Assembly: GCF_049959315.1 (NCBI RefSeq)
Contig: NZ_CP188201.1
Length of the DNA stretch: 64,000 nucleotides
From: Serratia proteamaculans_D
GTDB taxonomy: Bacteria; Pseudomonadota; Gammaproteobacteria; Enterobacterales; Enterobacteriaceae
Reading direction: 5' to 3' (one strand)
In this document: piece after piece, positions 25,306 to 33,878 of the stretch
How positions within the stretch are numbered: the first letter of the stretch is position 1
How the letters are laid out: each line of letters opens with the position of its first letter
Made by a program: the position numbers and the translations under genes
Notes under the pieces: generated by a model
Databases searched by the model: none
What the model was told of the DNA's origin: nothing
What the model saw: only the letters and a program-made list of their open reading frames with translations

Positions 25306-25473
25306 ATGAAAAAGCACCAGTCACAGAGACAACCCGGTAAGCCGTCGTCAGAGCGCATTGCACGTGCCGTAGCCACTTCCACGGCCATTGAAACCGGGCA
25401 GGCGTCAACACAGGTGGCGGCTACATTGGCCGAAAAACGCGAAAAATACGCTTATCTTCACCTGGCCCTTTAG
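25306..25473 (+). CDS. 55-residue hypothetical protein; possible Fic antitoxin
   Basis: A short open frame begins with ATG preceded by GCGAGGGG, encodes a basic, probably helical 55-residue protein, and ends TAG. Its last four bases overlap the stop of the convergent fic gene. The segment RAVATSTAIETGQAS resembles the inhibitory helix of VbhA-type Fic antitoxins, whose motif is (S/T)xxxE(G/N); here it reads S-T-A-I-E-T, with Thr in place of Gly/Asn and Gly one position later. The Fic protein itself seems to lack an inhibitory helix, so a separate antitoxin would be expected. Convergent orientation is unusual for such pairs, so the role is inference. No other family was recognised. Confidence 0.45.
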   Translation: MKKHQSQRQPGKPSSERIARAVATSTAIETGQASTQVAATLAEKREKYAYLHLAL

Positions 25474-26087
25474 CCTGCTGTCAGTGCCTGTCTAACCCAT
25501 TCCTGCATCGGTTGGTAATCCATCAACATCCCATGATGAATGGCGGCGATATACTGCGGCCGATTATCTTCCCAACAGCCATAATCCAAAGGTTCATACC
25601 CCGCCTGAACCGCCATCACGTCCGATAATAACCGCGCCAACCGACCATTTCCCTCGCGAAAAGGATGGATCAGAATCAACTCGATATGGGTAATGGCGAT
25701 GGCTTCAATTAATGTGGTTTCATCCAAATCGGTGCAGGGGGTATAGCGATCCAGGCAGTTTGACTGAAATTGGCCCATCAGCTTAACGATTTGAGCCGCC
25801 GGTGCGAACATAAAGCCGTCCTTACTGATATTGACCGAGCGGTCGTGACCAGCCCAGTCATAGACATTACCCAACCAGCGGTGATGCCATTGCCTGAGCA
25901 TGGCCAGGGTAATCCTGCCCTGAGGGAAGTCAGCGCCTAAAACGGAATGATATAATTTCTCCAGCAGCACCAATTCAACATCGTTGATATCTTCCACGCG
26001 AACTATACCCAGTTTATTGAGCAGTACTTCCTGGCGCTCACCGTCGGCAAATTGCCCCTGTGAGTTTGAAACATCGTATTTGCTCAT
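25470..26087 (-). CDS. Fic-domain protein (putative AMP-transferase)
   Basis: This 205-residue cytoplasmic protein carries a complete Fic active-site motif, HPFREGNGR at residues 141-149, with catalytic His141 and the Glu/Asn-Gly-Arg nucleotide-binding part. Fic enzymes transfer AMP or other phosphate-linked groups to Ser, Thr or Tyr of target proteins. The upstream helix bundle (YDWAGHDRSVNISKDGFMFAP) is the usual flap region. No (S/T)xxxE(G/N) inhibitory motif is seen at either end, suggesting a class I Fic that needs a separate antitoxin. Start 26087 (second of two adjacent ATGs) has AGGTGG five bases upstream; 82 codons further upstream are open but have no family similarity. Confidence 0.88.
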   Translation of the reverse strand: MSKYDVSNSQGQFADGERQEVLLNKLGIVRVEDINDVELVLLEKLYHSVLGADFPQGRITLAMLRQWHHRWLGNVYDWAGHDRSVNISKDGFMFAPAAQIVKLMGQFQSNCLDRYTPCTDLDETTLIEAIAITHIELILIHPFREGNGRLARLLSDVMAVQAGYEPLDYGCWEDNRPQYIAAIHHGMLMDYQPMQEWVRQALTAG

Positions 26088-26175
26088 CATCGCCACCTGT
26101 AAGTGGGTTGCTTTATGAACAGAATAGACTACAGAGATAAGTGTGGGGCGTGGTACTCCACGCCCTGAACCGAGG

Positions 26176-26910
26176 TTACTGAGGGAACCACTTGTCGTTA
26201 ATGGCTTTGTAGGTGCCGTCGGCCTTAATCGCATCCAGCGCGCTGTTGAGCTTGGCCAGCAGCGCCTGATTGTCCGGACGTACCGCAATACCCAGACCGG
26301 TACCGAAGTATTGTGCATCGGTAACGTGTTCACCTACCGGAGCCAACTGAGGATTGTTCTTCAGCCACTCATTCACCACGGCGGTATCACCGAATACGCC
26401 GTCAATACGGCCATTTTTCAACTCGAGAATGGCGTTCTGATAGCTGTCGTAAGAGACGGTGTTAATCTCCGGATGCTTGTCCTGCATGTATTTCTGGTGG
26501 GTGGTGCCGTTCTCCATGCCGATCTTTTTCCCTTTCAGATCCGCCAGCGAACTGAACTTGCCTTTTTCGGCAATCACAATTGCCGAGTTGGCGTAATAGG
26601 GCTGAGTGAAGGCAACCTGCTTGCTGCGCTCTGGCGTGATGTCCATACCGGAGATTACCGCGTCGTATTTCTTGAATTTCAGCGCGGCGATCAGGCTGTC
26701 AAACGCCTGGTTGGTGAAGGTACATTCGGCCTTCATTTGTTTGCACAACGCGTTAGCCAGATCGATATCAAAGCCCACGATCTTGTTGTTGGCATCGAGC
26801 GACTCGAACGGCGGGTAGGTGGCGGAAGCGGCGAAACGAATGGTCTCGGCTGCGCTGGCGTTAAAGGCGATGCCTGCTAATACTGTGGCGGCCAGCAATA
26901 GTTTTTTCAT
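26176..26910 (-). CDS. artJ: Arginine-binding periplasmic protein ArtJ
   Basis: Periplasmic solute-binding protein for L-arginine, 244 residues, with signal peptide MKKLLLAATVLAGIAFNASA and the family pattern AETIRFAASATYPPFE, GFDIDLANALCKQM and FGDTAVVNEWLK. It is a near-duplicate of the ArtI homologue encoded at 28514-29245. It is separate from artPIQM by a terminator and has its own promoter with two ARG boxes, as in E. coli artJ. Start 26910 has AGGAGC upstream. Confidence 0.93.
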   Translation of the reverse strand: MKKLLLAATVLAGIAFNASAAETIRFAASATYPPFESLDANNKIVGFDIDLANALCKQMKAECTFTNQAFDSLIAALKFKKYDAVISGMDITPERSKQVAFTQPYYANSAIVIAEKGKFSSLADLKGKKIGMENGTTHQKYMQDKHPEINTVSYDSYQNAILELKNGRIDGVFGDTAVVNEWLKNNPQLAPVGEHVTDAQYFGTGLGIAVRPDNQALLAKLNSALDAIKADGTYKAINDKWFPQ

Positions 26911-27022
26911 GCTTAAAGCTCCTGTCTGCAAGACTGCGTATTTTTATCTCGTCACCGCTTGATTTTACTGACAATAACCCAGAGGTTTTGGCGGCTGTCG
27001 GTCGGTGTTAACCCTGCCATTT

Positions 27023-27061
27023 AATGAATTAATATGCAATATAAATGATTAAAAATTTGTT
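27023..27061. promoter_or_regulatory. ARG boxes (ArgR operator) upstream of artJ
   Basis: Two 18-base ARG boxes are separated by three bases. Box 27023-27040 (AATGAATTAATATGCAAT) fits the consensus WNTGAATWWWWATTCANW at 17 of 18 positions; box 27044-27061 fits at 15. The pairing and spacing are diagnostic for ArgR hexamer binding. Confidence 0.8.
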
Positions 27062-27070
27062 CTGGATGTA

Positions 27071-27098
27071 AAAAAGCCCCGCGCGATGGCAGGGCTTT
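27071..27098 (-). terminator. Terminator of the artPIQM operon
   Basis: On the minus strand AAAGCCC and GGGCTTT form a hairpin followed by TTTTTAC. It lies 22 bases after the artM stop. Confidence 0.8.
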
Positions 27099-27119
27099 GA
27101 GAGTATCAGTTCTACTGAC

Positions 27120-27788
27120 TCAGTTGCGACGTTCAAACGCCAATGCACGGCGCTCGACCAGACGCATCAGCAGCGTCAGCAAGCCGTTGACGCACAGATA
27201 CACCAGTCCGGCAGCGCCAAACACCATCACGTCGTAGGTACGGCCATACATCAGCTGGCTGTAGCCCATGACTTCCATCAGGGTGATGGTATAGGCCAGC
27301 GAGGTACTTTTGAACACCAGCACCACTTCGTTGGAGTAAGACGACAGCGCACGCTTGAAGGCAAACGGCAGCAGGATACGCAGCGACTGCGAACGCGACA
27401 TGCCGAGGGCTTCACAAGATTGCCATTGACCGGCCGGTATCGCCCGTACCGCTCCGTAAAACAGTTGGGTGGTATAGGCGGCACTGTTCAGCGCCAATGC
27501 GATCATCGCACACAGCCACGGCTGCGACAGCAAGTTCCATAACCACGGATACTCGCGGATCGCCGGGAACTGACCGGGGCCGTAGTAGATCAGGAAGATC
27601 TGCACCAGCAGCGGCGTACCGGTGAACAGGGTGATATAGATTTTTACCAACGGCGTCAGGATCGGTGTTTTCAGCGTCAGGATCACCGTCAGCACCAGTG
27701 ACAGCACCAGCGCCACGATCAGCGCGGTGATGGTCAGCGTCAGGCTGGTGTGCAGCCCTTTGATAATTTCCGGCAAGAACTCAAACAT
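27120..27788 (-). CDS. artM: Arginine ABC transporter permease ArtM
   Basis: Inner-membrane permease of the histidine/glutamine/arginine uptake family, 222 residues, with about five helices and the coupling loop QSCEALGMSRSQSLRILLPFAFKRAL. Its ATG shares one base with the artQ stop (TGATG), so translation is coupled. Last gene of artPIQM, followed by a terminator. Confidence 0.94.
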   Translation of the reverse strand: MFEFLPEIIKGLHTSLTLTITALIVALVLSLVLTVILTLKTPILTPLVKIYITLFTGTPLLVQIFLIYYGPGQFPAIREYPWLWNLLSQPWLCAMIALALNSAAYTTQLFYGAVRAIPAGQWQSCEALGMSRSQSLRILLPFAFKRALSSYSNEVVLVFKSTSLAYTITLMEVMGYSQLMYGRTYDVMVFGAAGLVYLCVNGLLTLLMRLVERRALAFERRN

Positions 27789-28504
27789 CAGGATGGCCCC
27801 CGCTCAAAACGCGTGGTGCGCAGTTCGATACGTTTAATGATGTACTGGCTGAACAGGGTGACCACCAGATAAATCGCCGCCGCTATCACATACCAGGTAA
27901 AAGGCTCCTGGGTGCGGGTGGCAATGCTTTTGGTTTGCAGCATCAGATCGTTAACGCTGATCAGTGACACCAACGCGGTATCTTTCAGTAGTACCAACCA
28001 TTGGTTGCCGAGGCCGGGCAGCGCGTGCCGCCACATCTGCGGCATGATCAGGCGGAAGAAAATTGCCGTGGTGCTCATCCCCAGCGCCTGACCGGACTCC
28101 CATTGCCCCTGCGGCACGGCCTTCAGCGCGCCACGCAGCGTTTGCGACGCATAGGCCGAATAGAGCAGGGCGAGGGCAATGACGCCGCACAGGAACGGAC
28201 TGACTTCAAAGTTATCAATCGCCAGTTGGATCGGCAGTTGGAACAGACCCAGGTTCAGGGTGAAGCCATCGGACAGCATCAACAACAGCTGTGATGAGCC
28301 GAAATAGATGAACAGCACCACCAGAATTTCCGGCAGGCCGCGCAACACAGTGACCCAGGCGGTACCGAGCCAGCTAACCACTTTCCAGCGTGATGACTCC
28401 CAGACGGCAAACAGCATCGCCAGGATCAGCCCAAGGATAAGGGCACAAACGGCAAGGCCGACGGTCATCCCGGCGGCGCTTGCTAAAGGTTGAATTTCAT
28501 TCAT
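27788..28504 (-). CDS. artQ: Arginine ABC transporter permease ArtQ
   Basis: Second permease of the arginine importer, 238 residues, with about five helices and the coupling loop ESGQALGMSTTAIFFRLIMPQMWRHALPGL. It starts nine bases after artI. Matches E. coli ArtQ in length and order. Confidence 0.94.
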   Translation of the reverse strand: MNEIQPLASAAGMTVGLAVCALILGLILAMLFAVWESSRWKVVSWLGTAWVTVLRGLPEILVVLFIYFGSSQLLLMLSDGFTLNLGLFQLPIQLAIDNFEVSPFLCGVIALALLYSAYASQTLRGALKAVPQGQWESGQALGMSTTAIFFRLIMPQMWRHALPGLGNQWLVLLKDTALVSLISVNDLMLQTKSIATRTQEPFTWYVIAAAIYLVVTLFSQYIIKRIELRTTRFERGPS

Positions 28505-28513
28505 CAGAGTTGA

Positions 28514-29245
28514 TTACTGCTGGAACCATTTTTTGTAGATGGTTTCGTAAGTCCCATCCTGTTTGATCTTGTCCAAAGCGGCGTTGAACTTGCCCTGCAG
28601 ATCGGTATTTTTCTGGCGAACGGCAATGCCCAGGCCGGTACCGAAGTAGTCTTTATCGGTTACTTTGTCGCCCACTGCGGCCAGGGCAGCATTTTGTTTC
28701 AGCCATTCGTTGACCACCGCAGTGTCGCCGAATACCGCATCAACGCGGCCATTTTTCAGATCCAGAATGGCGTTCTGATAGCTGTCGTAAGGCACGGTGG
28801 TGATTTCCGGGTGCTTATCGGTCAGGTATTTCTGATGGGTGGTACCGTTCTGCACGCCCACTTTTTTGCCTTTCAGCGCGGCGACGTCAGCCACTTTGCC
28901 TTTCTGGGCCACAAACAGGGCGGAGTTATCGTAATACGGCTTGGTAAACAGCACCTGTTTTTCACGCTCTGGCGTGATGTCCATACCGGCCATCACCGCG
29001 TCGAAGCGCTTGAACTTCAGGCTCGGGATCAGGCTGTCAAAGGCCTGATTGGTGAAAGTACATTCGGCCTGGATCTCTTTACACAGCGCATTGGCCAGAT
29101 CGACATCAAAGCCCTGGATTTTGTTGCCGGCGTCAATAAATTCAAATGGAGGATAAGAAGCTTCGGTAGCGAAACGGATGGTTTCGGCTGCAGAGGCGGA
29201 AACGCTGATGCCGGCCAGAACGGCGGCGATTATTAGTTTTTTCAT
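28514..29245 (-). CDS. artI: Arginine/basic amino acid binding protein ArtI
   Basis: Periplasmic binding protein of 243 residues with signal peptide MKKLIIAAVLAGISVSASA. It closely resembles the ArtJ homologue but lies inside the artPIQM operon; in E. coli the operon-internal copy is ArtI, whose ligand is less certain than that of ArtJ. Conserved blocks are FATEASYPPFEF, MDITPEREKQVLFTKPYYDNSA and YFGTGLGIAVR. The start has GGGGAG six bases upstream. Confidence 0.93.
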   Translation of the reverse strand: MKKLIIAAVLAGISVSASAAETIRFATEASYPPFEFIDAGNKIQGFDVDLANALCKEIQAECTFTNQAFDSLIPSLKFKRFDAVMAGMDITPEREKQVLFTKPYYDNSALFVAQKGKVADVAALKGKKVGVQNGTTHQKYLTDKHPEITTVPYDSYQNAILDLKNGRVDAVFGDTAVVNEWLKQNAALAAVGDKVTDKDYFGTGLGIAVRQKNTDLQGKFNAALDKIKQDGTYETIYKKWFQQ

Positions 29246-29278
29246 CGCAAACTCCCCAAATTACAGCAAGTAAAATTG

Positions 29279-30007
29279 TTAGTGTGATAAGTAATTGGCA
29301 AACTCGGTGGTCTGTGGATTCTTGAAGTGGCTGGCATCGCCTTGTTCCACTACGTGGCCGTTTTCCATGTACACCACGCGGCTGGCGGTTTTGCGCGCCA
29401 CTTCCACTTCGTGGGTCACGATCACCTGGGTGATCCCGGTGCCGGCCAATTCGCGAATGATGCTGACGATTTGGGCGGTGATCTCAGGATCCAGCGCGGC
29501 CGTCGGTTCATCAAACAGCAGAACCTGCGGTTCCATCATCAGCGCACGGGCAATGGCCACACGCTGTTGCTGGCCGCCGGAAAGGTGCAGCGGGAAACGA
29601 TCGGCAAAGTCGGTCAGGCGCAGGCGCTTGAGCAGCTTGTCGGCACGCTCCATCGCCTGAGCCTTGGTCAGGCCCAGCACGCGGCAAGGTGCTTCGATCA
29701 GGTTTTGCACCACGGTGAGGTGAGGCCAGAGATTGTATTGCTGGAATACCATGCCGACATTCTGACGTAGCTCGCGAATGGCTTTTTCGCCCGGAGCCTG
29801 CTTAAAGTCGAATTGGTTACCGGCGATCTGCAGCTGGCCCGAACGTGGCATTTCCAACAGGTTCAACACCCGCAATAACGAGCTTTTCCCCGCGCCGCTT
29901 GGACCCAGCAGCACTAAGGTTTCCCCTGCTGGGCAATCCAGCGTGATGTCAAACAGCGCCTGATGTGCGCCGTAATAGCAATTGATACCGTTAAGTTGAA
30001 TGCTCAT
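29279..30007 (-). CDS. artP: Arginine ABC transporter ATPase ArtP
   Basis: ATPase of 242 residues: Walker A GPSGAGKSS, Q-loop MVFQQYNLWPHL, signature LSGGQQQRV, Walker B LLFDEPTAALDPE and switch VTHEVE. It energises import through ArtQM. First gene of artPIQM; artI follows after 33 bases. An ARG-box-like sequence lies just upstream. Confidence 0.95.
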   Translation of the reverse strand: MSIQLNGINCYYGAHQALFDITLDCPAGETLVLLGPSGAGKSSLLRVLNLLEMPRSGQLQIAGNQFDFKQAPGEKAIRELRQNVGMVFQQYNLWPHLTVVQNLIEAPCRVLGLTKAQAMERADKLLKRLRLTDFADRFPLHLSGGQQQRVAIARALMMEPQVLLFDEPTAALDPEITAQIVSIIRELAGTGITQVIVTHEVEVARKTASRVVYMENGHVVEQGDASHFKNPQTTEFANYLSH

Positions 30008-30015
30008 GCGCCAGA

Positions 30016-30033
30016 ATTGAATAGATATTGATG
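30016..30033. promoter_or_regulatory. ARG-box-like site before artP
   Basis: ATTGAATAGATATTGATG fits the ARG-box consensus at 15 of 18 positions and lies nine bases upstream of the artP start. E. coli artP is ArgR-regulated. Only one convincing box is seen, so this is a modest call. Confidence 0.45.
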
Positions 30034-30230
30034 CCGCGAATGTTAACTTCCACAGAATACTTATGCAATCTTTGTGCGTTAAAATTTATTACTGCGCGGC
30101 AGAATAGTAAAAGAATAGCACAAGATACCGCGAGTCAGGTTCGAAGGGGGGATTTGTCGTGCATGCTGTGAGGCAGGTAGCGAAATTTCTCAAATTGAAC
30201 AAATATTGCGCGTAATCAAGGCATTTATCT

Positions 30231-30260
30231 AACCACCGGTACCCAAGGGCACCGGTGGTT
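30231..30260. terminator. Stem-loop after ybjP
   Basis: AACCACCGGT and ACCGGTGGTT form a perfect 10-bp stem, extended inside by CCC/GGG. It is 8 bases past the ybjP stop and lacks a strong T-run. Confidence 0.55.
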
Positions 30261-30268
30261 GAGTTGGC

Positions 30269-30817
30269 TTACTGGTTTTCCAATACCTGACGCAGCGTGC
30301 CGCTGGCGGCGTGCGGTGGCACGTTCAGATAGCGGATATCGTCCACGACCCAACAGGTGCCTTCGCGCACCATCAGCACTTCATCCTGCCAGTTGACCGC
30401 GCTGCCACCGTCTTTCTGGTAGCTGAGTTGAACGCGCAACGGGATATTTTTGGCATCGGTATTAGGAATGGTCGACGCGCTGGCCACGGTGGCGCTGGTC
30501 GGCCCCTGAGCATTGCCGGTAAACAGATCGCCGGTGACCTGATGTTTGCCCGGATTCTGGTTAGCGGTCACCAGATCCTGGTACAGCACTTTACTCAGGT
30601 AAGGCTGCAATTGCGCCAGACGGTTGCTGTCCGGCAGGGTAGTACCGGCACCTTGTTGCAGGCGCAAATCGTAAAATTTCTGTGCAACCGCATCCGGGCC
30701 GCCTTCCACACAACCGCCGGTACGGGTGCCGATATCCTTGAATGCCGGTTCAACGGTGGTGCAGGCACTCAGTAACAGCGCTAAGGGAATAACAGCCGCA
30801 ATCGTTTTTGTTTTCAT
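30269..30817 (-). CDS. ybjP: Lipoprotein YbjP
   Basis: A 182-residue predicted lipoprotein with lipobox LLLSAC (lipidated Cys19). It aligns with E. coli YbjP in CVEGGPDAVAQKFYDLRL, VASASTIPNTDAKNIPLRVQL and the C-terminal ASGTLRQVLENQ. Function unknown; likely envelope-located. It lies between artP and the divergent ybjQ as in E. coli. Confidence 0.88.
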   Translation of the reverse strand: MKTKTIAAVIPLALLLSACTTVEPAFKDIGTRTGGCVEGGPDAVAQKFYDLRLQQGAGTTLPDSNRLAQLQPYLSKVLYQDLVTANQNPGKHQVTGDLFTGNAQGPTSATVASASTIPNTDAKNIPLRVQLSYQKDGGSAVNWQDEVLMVREGTCWVVDDIRYLNVPPHAASGTLRQVLENQ

Positions 30818-30978
30818 CTCATTACCTTATGTGAAAGTCTCTACCATGAAGACCACTAGCCTACAGTATAAATGCGATTTCTGGCCTTGCATTCGTAGTG
30901 CGTGCCATTTCAATACAGAACATAATGCTAAAACGATGGTCAGATAAATGCCATGAATCAATCAAGCAAGGAGTTTTG

Positions 30979-31302
30979 ATGCAGCTTTCAACCACCCCGA
31001 CCCTGGAAGGGTTTACCATTACCGAATACTGCGGCGTTGTCACCGGCGAGGCTATTCTGGGTGCCAATATTTTCCGTGATTTCTTTGCCGGTGTGCGTGA
31101 CATCGTCGGCGGCCGTTCCGGGGCTTATGAGAAAGAGCTGCGTAAAGCGCGCCTGATCGCCTTCAAGGAGCTGGAAGAGCAGGCACAAGAGTTGGGTGCC
31201 AATGCAGTGGTCGGTATTGATATCGATTACGAAACCGTGGGTAAAGACAGCAGCATGCTGATGGTGACCGTCAGCGGCACCGCAGTGAAAGTCAGTCGTT
31301 AA
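30979..31302 (+). CDS. ybjQ: YbjQ family protein (DUF74)
   Basis: This 107-residue protein is a member of the widely conserved YbjQ/DUF74 family, a pentameric beta-alpha fold of unknown role. The signature blocks are TITEYCGVVTGEAILGANIFRD and LEEQAQELGANAVVGIDIDYE. The ATG at 30979 follows AAGGAG; the frame extends 27 codons upstream without family similarity. Confidence 0.92.
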   Translation: MQLSTTPTLEGFTITEYCGVVTGEAILGANIFRDFFAGVRDIVGGRSGAYEKELRKARLIAFKELEEQAQELGANAVVGIDIDYETVGKDSSMLMVTVSGTAVKVSR

Positions 31303-31344
31303 TCCCTTCTTTCACGCCCCGGCTTCCGCCGGGGCGTCATCTCT

Positions 31345-32853
31345 TTAATCGGCCCTGCGGGATTCAATTTTTAATGGCCGGCGTTCCTGCTGTCTGACGG
31401 CGGGGGCCGGGCGATGCTCTGTCTGCATCTGTTGCTGATGGAACGGGTTGCGCGGGGTATCAGAACGTTGCTGAACCGGCTGCGGGTGGGAAACCGGAGC
31501 TACGGGCGCGCTACGAACCACCGGTTTAGTGGCTGCGGGTCGAGCCACTTGCTGTACGGCATGCGGCGCGGTTATGCGTTGTTGGGGCTGCTGCGTTGGC
31601 CGTTTTTCTGTTTGCTGAACCGGCGTTGCTGATTTTCGCGTTTGCAGCGGTACCGCTGCGGGTGCCGTAGAGTTGAATTTCGGCAGGGTCATCTGTGGCT
31701 GAGCATGGGCCGAGGGTGTCACTGCACGGGGGGCGGCTACCGTTCCCGTATGGGTAAAGTTCGGTGAAGGCATTGGTTGGCGCGTATTAACCGCGGCTGC
31801 CTGTTGGGCAAAGTGAGGTTGCTGCATCGTGTTAACGTTCGGAGCCGGACGGGCCGTCGGTGCGGCAATACGCGGCGCCTGCACCATCGGTGTGTTGCGG
31901 TAGTTATTCACGGTGTTGCTACGGTTCACGTTATTAAATTGATTGATATTGGTGACGCGGTTAATCACCGTGGTGGAATGCGAGATATAGGGCGAGTTGT
32001 TGTAGACCACCGGCTGACGCCGATTATTCCAGTGCACATCCCAGCTATGCCAATCGTCATGATGGTTTTCATTAATCAATGCACCGACCACGATTCCGAC
32101 ACCAAAGCTGATCACTCCTGCCGCCACCATATCGCTGCTGCTATAGCCGGGCGCACTTTGATAGTGGTAGCTCGGGTAGGCCGGTACCGGTTCGCCATAG
32201 GCTACCCAGGGGTCGTAACGCGGTACATAGACCACATTCGGTTGGCTGGGCTCAATCACAATGGTTTGGGCCGGAGCCGCCACTACGGTTTGTGGATAGG
32301 GCTGCTGTTCAACGTATTGCGTGGCCGGGGTGACTATCACCTTTTGCTGCGGCGAGGTTTTCAGCGTGCCTTTGGCGGCGGCGCGTTGACGCATCACCTG
32401 AATGGCGTTCATTACGTCACCAGGGTCGTTGAGATAGGCATTGCCCAGCGCGGTGGTCCAGGGGATATTTTTAGCCATCTGGTCCAGCACGTCAGGAAAT
32501 TGTACCAAGCCGCGCACGCTGGGGTCCCAGGGCTGAGCGTCTGCGGCCGTGGCGAGCGCCGCCGGTTGCAGGCCACGATTTTGTGCCAGCCAGTTATCCG
32601 CCGTGCTGATTTGGTCAGGATATCCGGCACCGGCCAGCACCTGCGCTAACAGTTTGTCAGGAAAAAGCGCCACCGGGCTGACCAACTGGTACAGTTGATC
32701 GGCGCTCAACGGCGTGTAGGCCGGTGCTGCAGGGGAGGATGCTGCGGTCGCCGGGGTTGCCCCCATTGCGCTCGCCACGGTTTTTTGGTCACAGCCGCTG
32801 AGCGGCAGCATGGCGACGCAGATCAGCCATGTGAGAGAGTTTGGCTTGAACAT
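31345..32853 (-). CDS. DUF3300 lipoprotein
   Basis: A 502-residue predicted lipoprotein (lipobox LPLSGC, Cys21) with a DUF3300 domain at about residues 45-260: LVSPVALFPDKLLAQVLAGAGYPDQI, PWDPSVRGLVQFPDVLDQMA, and VVYVPRYDPW. A short hydrophobic glycine-rich segment (VAAGVISFGVGIVVGALI) follows. The last 220 residues are low-complexity, rich in Asn, Gln, Pro, Ala and basic residues, suggesting an extended disordered tail. Function unknown. It is inserted between ybjQ and amiD, which are neighbours in E. coli. Confidence 0.82.
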   Translation of the reverse strand: MFKPNSLTWLICVAMLPLSGCDQKTVASAMGATPATAASSPAAPAYTPLSADQLYQLVSPVALFPDKLLAQVLAGAGYPDQISTADNWLAQNRGLQPAALATAADAQPWDPSVRGLVQFPDVLDQMAKNIPWTTALGNAYLNDPGDVMNAIQVMRQRAAAKGTLKTSPQQKVIVTPATQYVEQQPYPQTVVAAPAQTIVIEPSQPNVVYVPRYDPWVAYGEPVPAYPSYHYQSAPGYSSSDMVAAGVISFGVGIVVGALINENHHDDWHSWDVHWNNRRQPVVYNNSPYISHSTTVINRVTNINQFNNVNRSNTVNNYRNTPMVQAPRIAAPTARPAPNVNTMQQPHFAQQAAAVNTRQPMPSPNFTHTGTVAAPRAVTPSAHAQPQMTLPKFNSTAPAAVPLQTRKSATPVQQTEKRPTQQPQQRITAPHAVQQVARPAATKPVVRSAPVAPVSHPQPVQQRSDTPRNPFHQQQMQTEHRPAPAVRQQERRPLKIESRRAD

Positions 32854-33041
32854 GGTGACTCACTTTTATCAGCACAGGTAATATTATGAAGCTACCATCT
32901 GCCATAGAGTCTGCCAGCACAGAGCAACACTCACTTGCACATCTGGCCACTCTGTCATCATTAATTGAATAACTTGATTATTGGATACAAGTTAATCAAT
33001 CCGAGTTACAAATTTGCGTATTTAAACCGCAGGAGGGATTC

Positions 33042-33878
33042 GTGAAAATTTGGCCAGGGATATTTGCCGCAGCGCTGCTCGCAGGCTGCCAAAGCGCGCC
33101 GCAGGACACCATCGTCGATCATGGTGGCTATCAGCTTGAAACTCTGCATCAGGCCCAGGGCGCAGACCAGCGCATTCGTTTCCTGGTGATGCATTACACC
33201 GCCGAAGACTTCCACTCCTCATTGAAAACCCTGACGGATGAACACGTCAGTGTGCATTATCTGTTGCCGGCGCACCCGCCGTTGGCGCAGAGCAAACCGG
33301 TAGCATTCCAACTGGTGCCGGAAGCGATGCGCGCATGGCATGCCGGGGCCAGCAGTTGGCGCGGCAGAACCAACCTCAATGACACCTCAATCGGCATTGA
33401 GATCGTCAATCGCGGGTTCAACCGCACCCTGCTGTTTACCCACTGGCAGCCCTATACGCCAGAGCAAATAGCCCTGTTGATCCCACTGAGCCGCGATATC
33501 ATCCAGCGCTACGGTATTTTGCCAACTGACGTGGTGGGGCACAGCGATATTGCGCCGCAGCGCAAGCAGGATCCCGGTCCGCTATTCCCCTGGCAGCAAT
33601 TGGCGCAGGCGGGCATAGGTGCCTGGCCGGATGAGGATCAGGTGCAGAAATTCTTGGCCGGGCGGGATAAGCATGCCGAAGTGCCGCTGGCACCGTTAAT
33701 GGCCAAGCTGGCGAGTTACGGTTATGGCATGGATGCGCGCTGGGATGTTCGGAAGCAGAAAAACGTACTGGCGGCGTTTCAGATGCATTTCCGGCCCAGC
33801 GATTATCGCGGTGAGCCGGATGCCGAGAGTGAGGCGATTGTCGATGCGCTGTTGCTGAAATACGGGGCTGCCCGTTAA
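33042..33878 (+). CDS. amiD: N-acetylmuramoyl-L-alanine amidase AmiD
   Basis: An outer-membrane lipoprotein (lipobox LLAGC, Cys16) that cleaves between MurNAc or anhydroMurNAc and L-Ala of murein. The 278-residue protein has an Amidase_2 domain with zinc ligands His51, His167 and Asp177 (in VMHYT and GHSDIAPQRKQDPGP) and a C-terminal peptidoglycan-binding helical domain (VRKQKNVLAAFQMHFRP). It uses a GTG start directly after a strong AGGAGGG site. Its stop abuts the convergent ybjS stop. Confidence 0.94.
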   Translation: MKIWPGIFAAALLAGCQSAPQDTIVDHGGYQLETLHQAQGADQRIRFLVMHYTAEDFHSSLKTLTDEHVSVHYLLPAHPPLAQSKPVAFQLVPEAMRAWHAGASSWRGRTNLNDTSIGIEIVNRGFNRTLLFTHWQPYTPEQIALLIPLSRDIIQRYGILPTDVVGHSDIAPQRKQDPGPLFPWQQLAQAGIGAWPDEDQVQKFLAGRDKHAEVPLAPLMAKLASYGYGMDARWDVRKQKNVLAAFQMHFRPSDYRGEPDAESEAIVDALLLKYGAAR

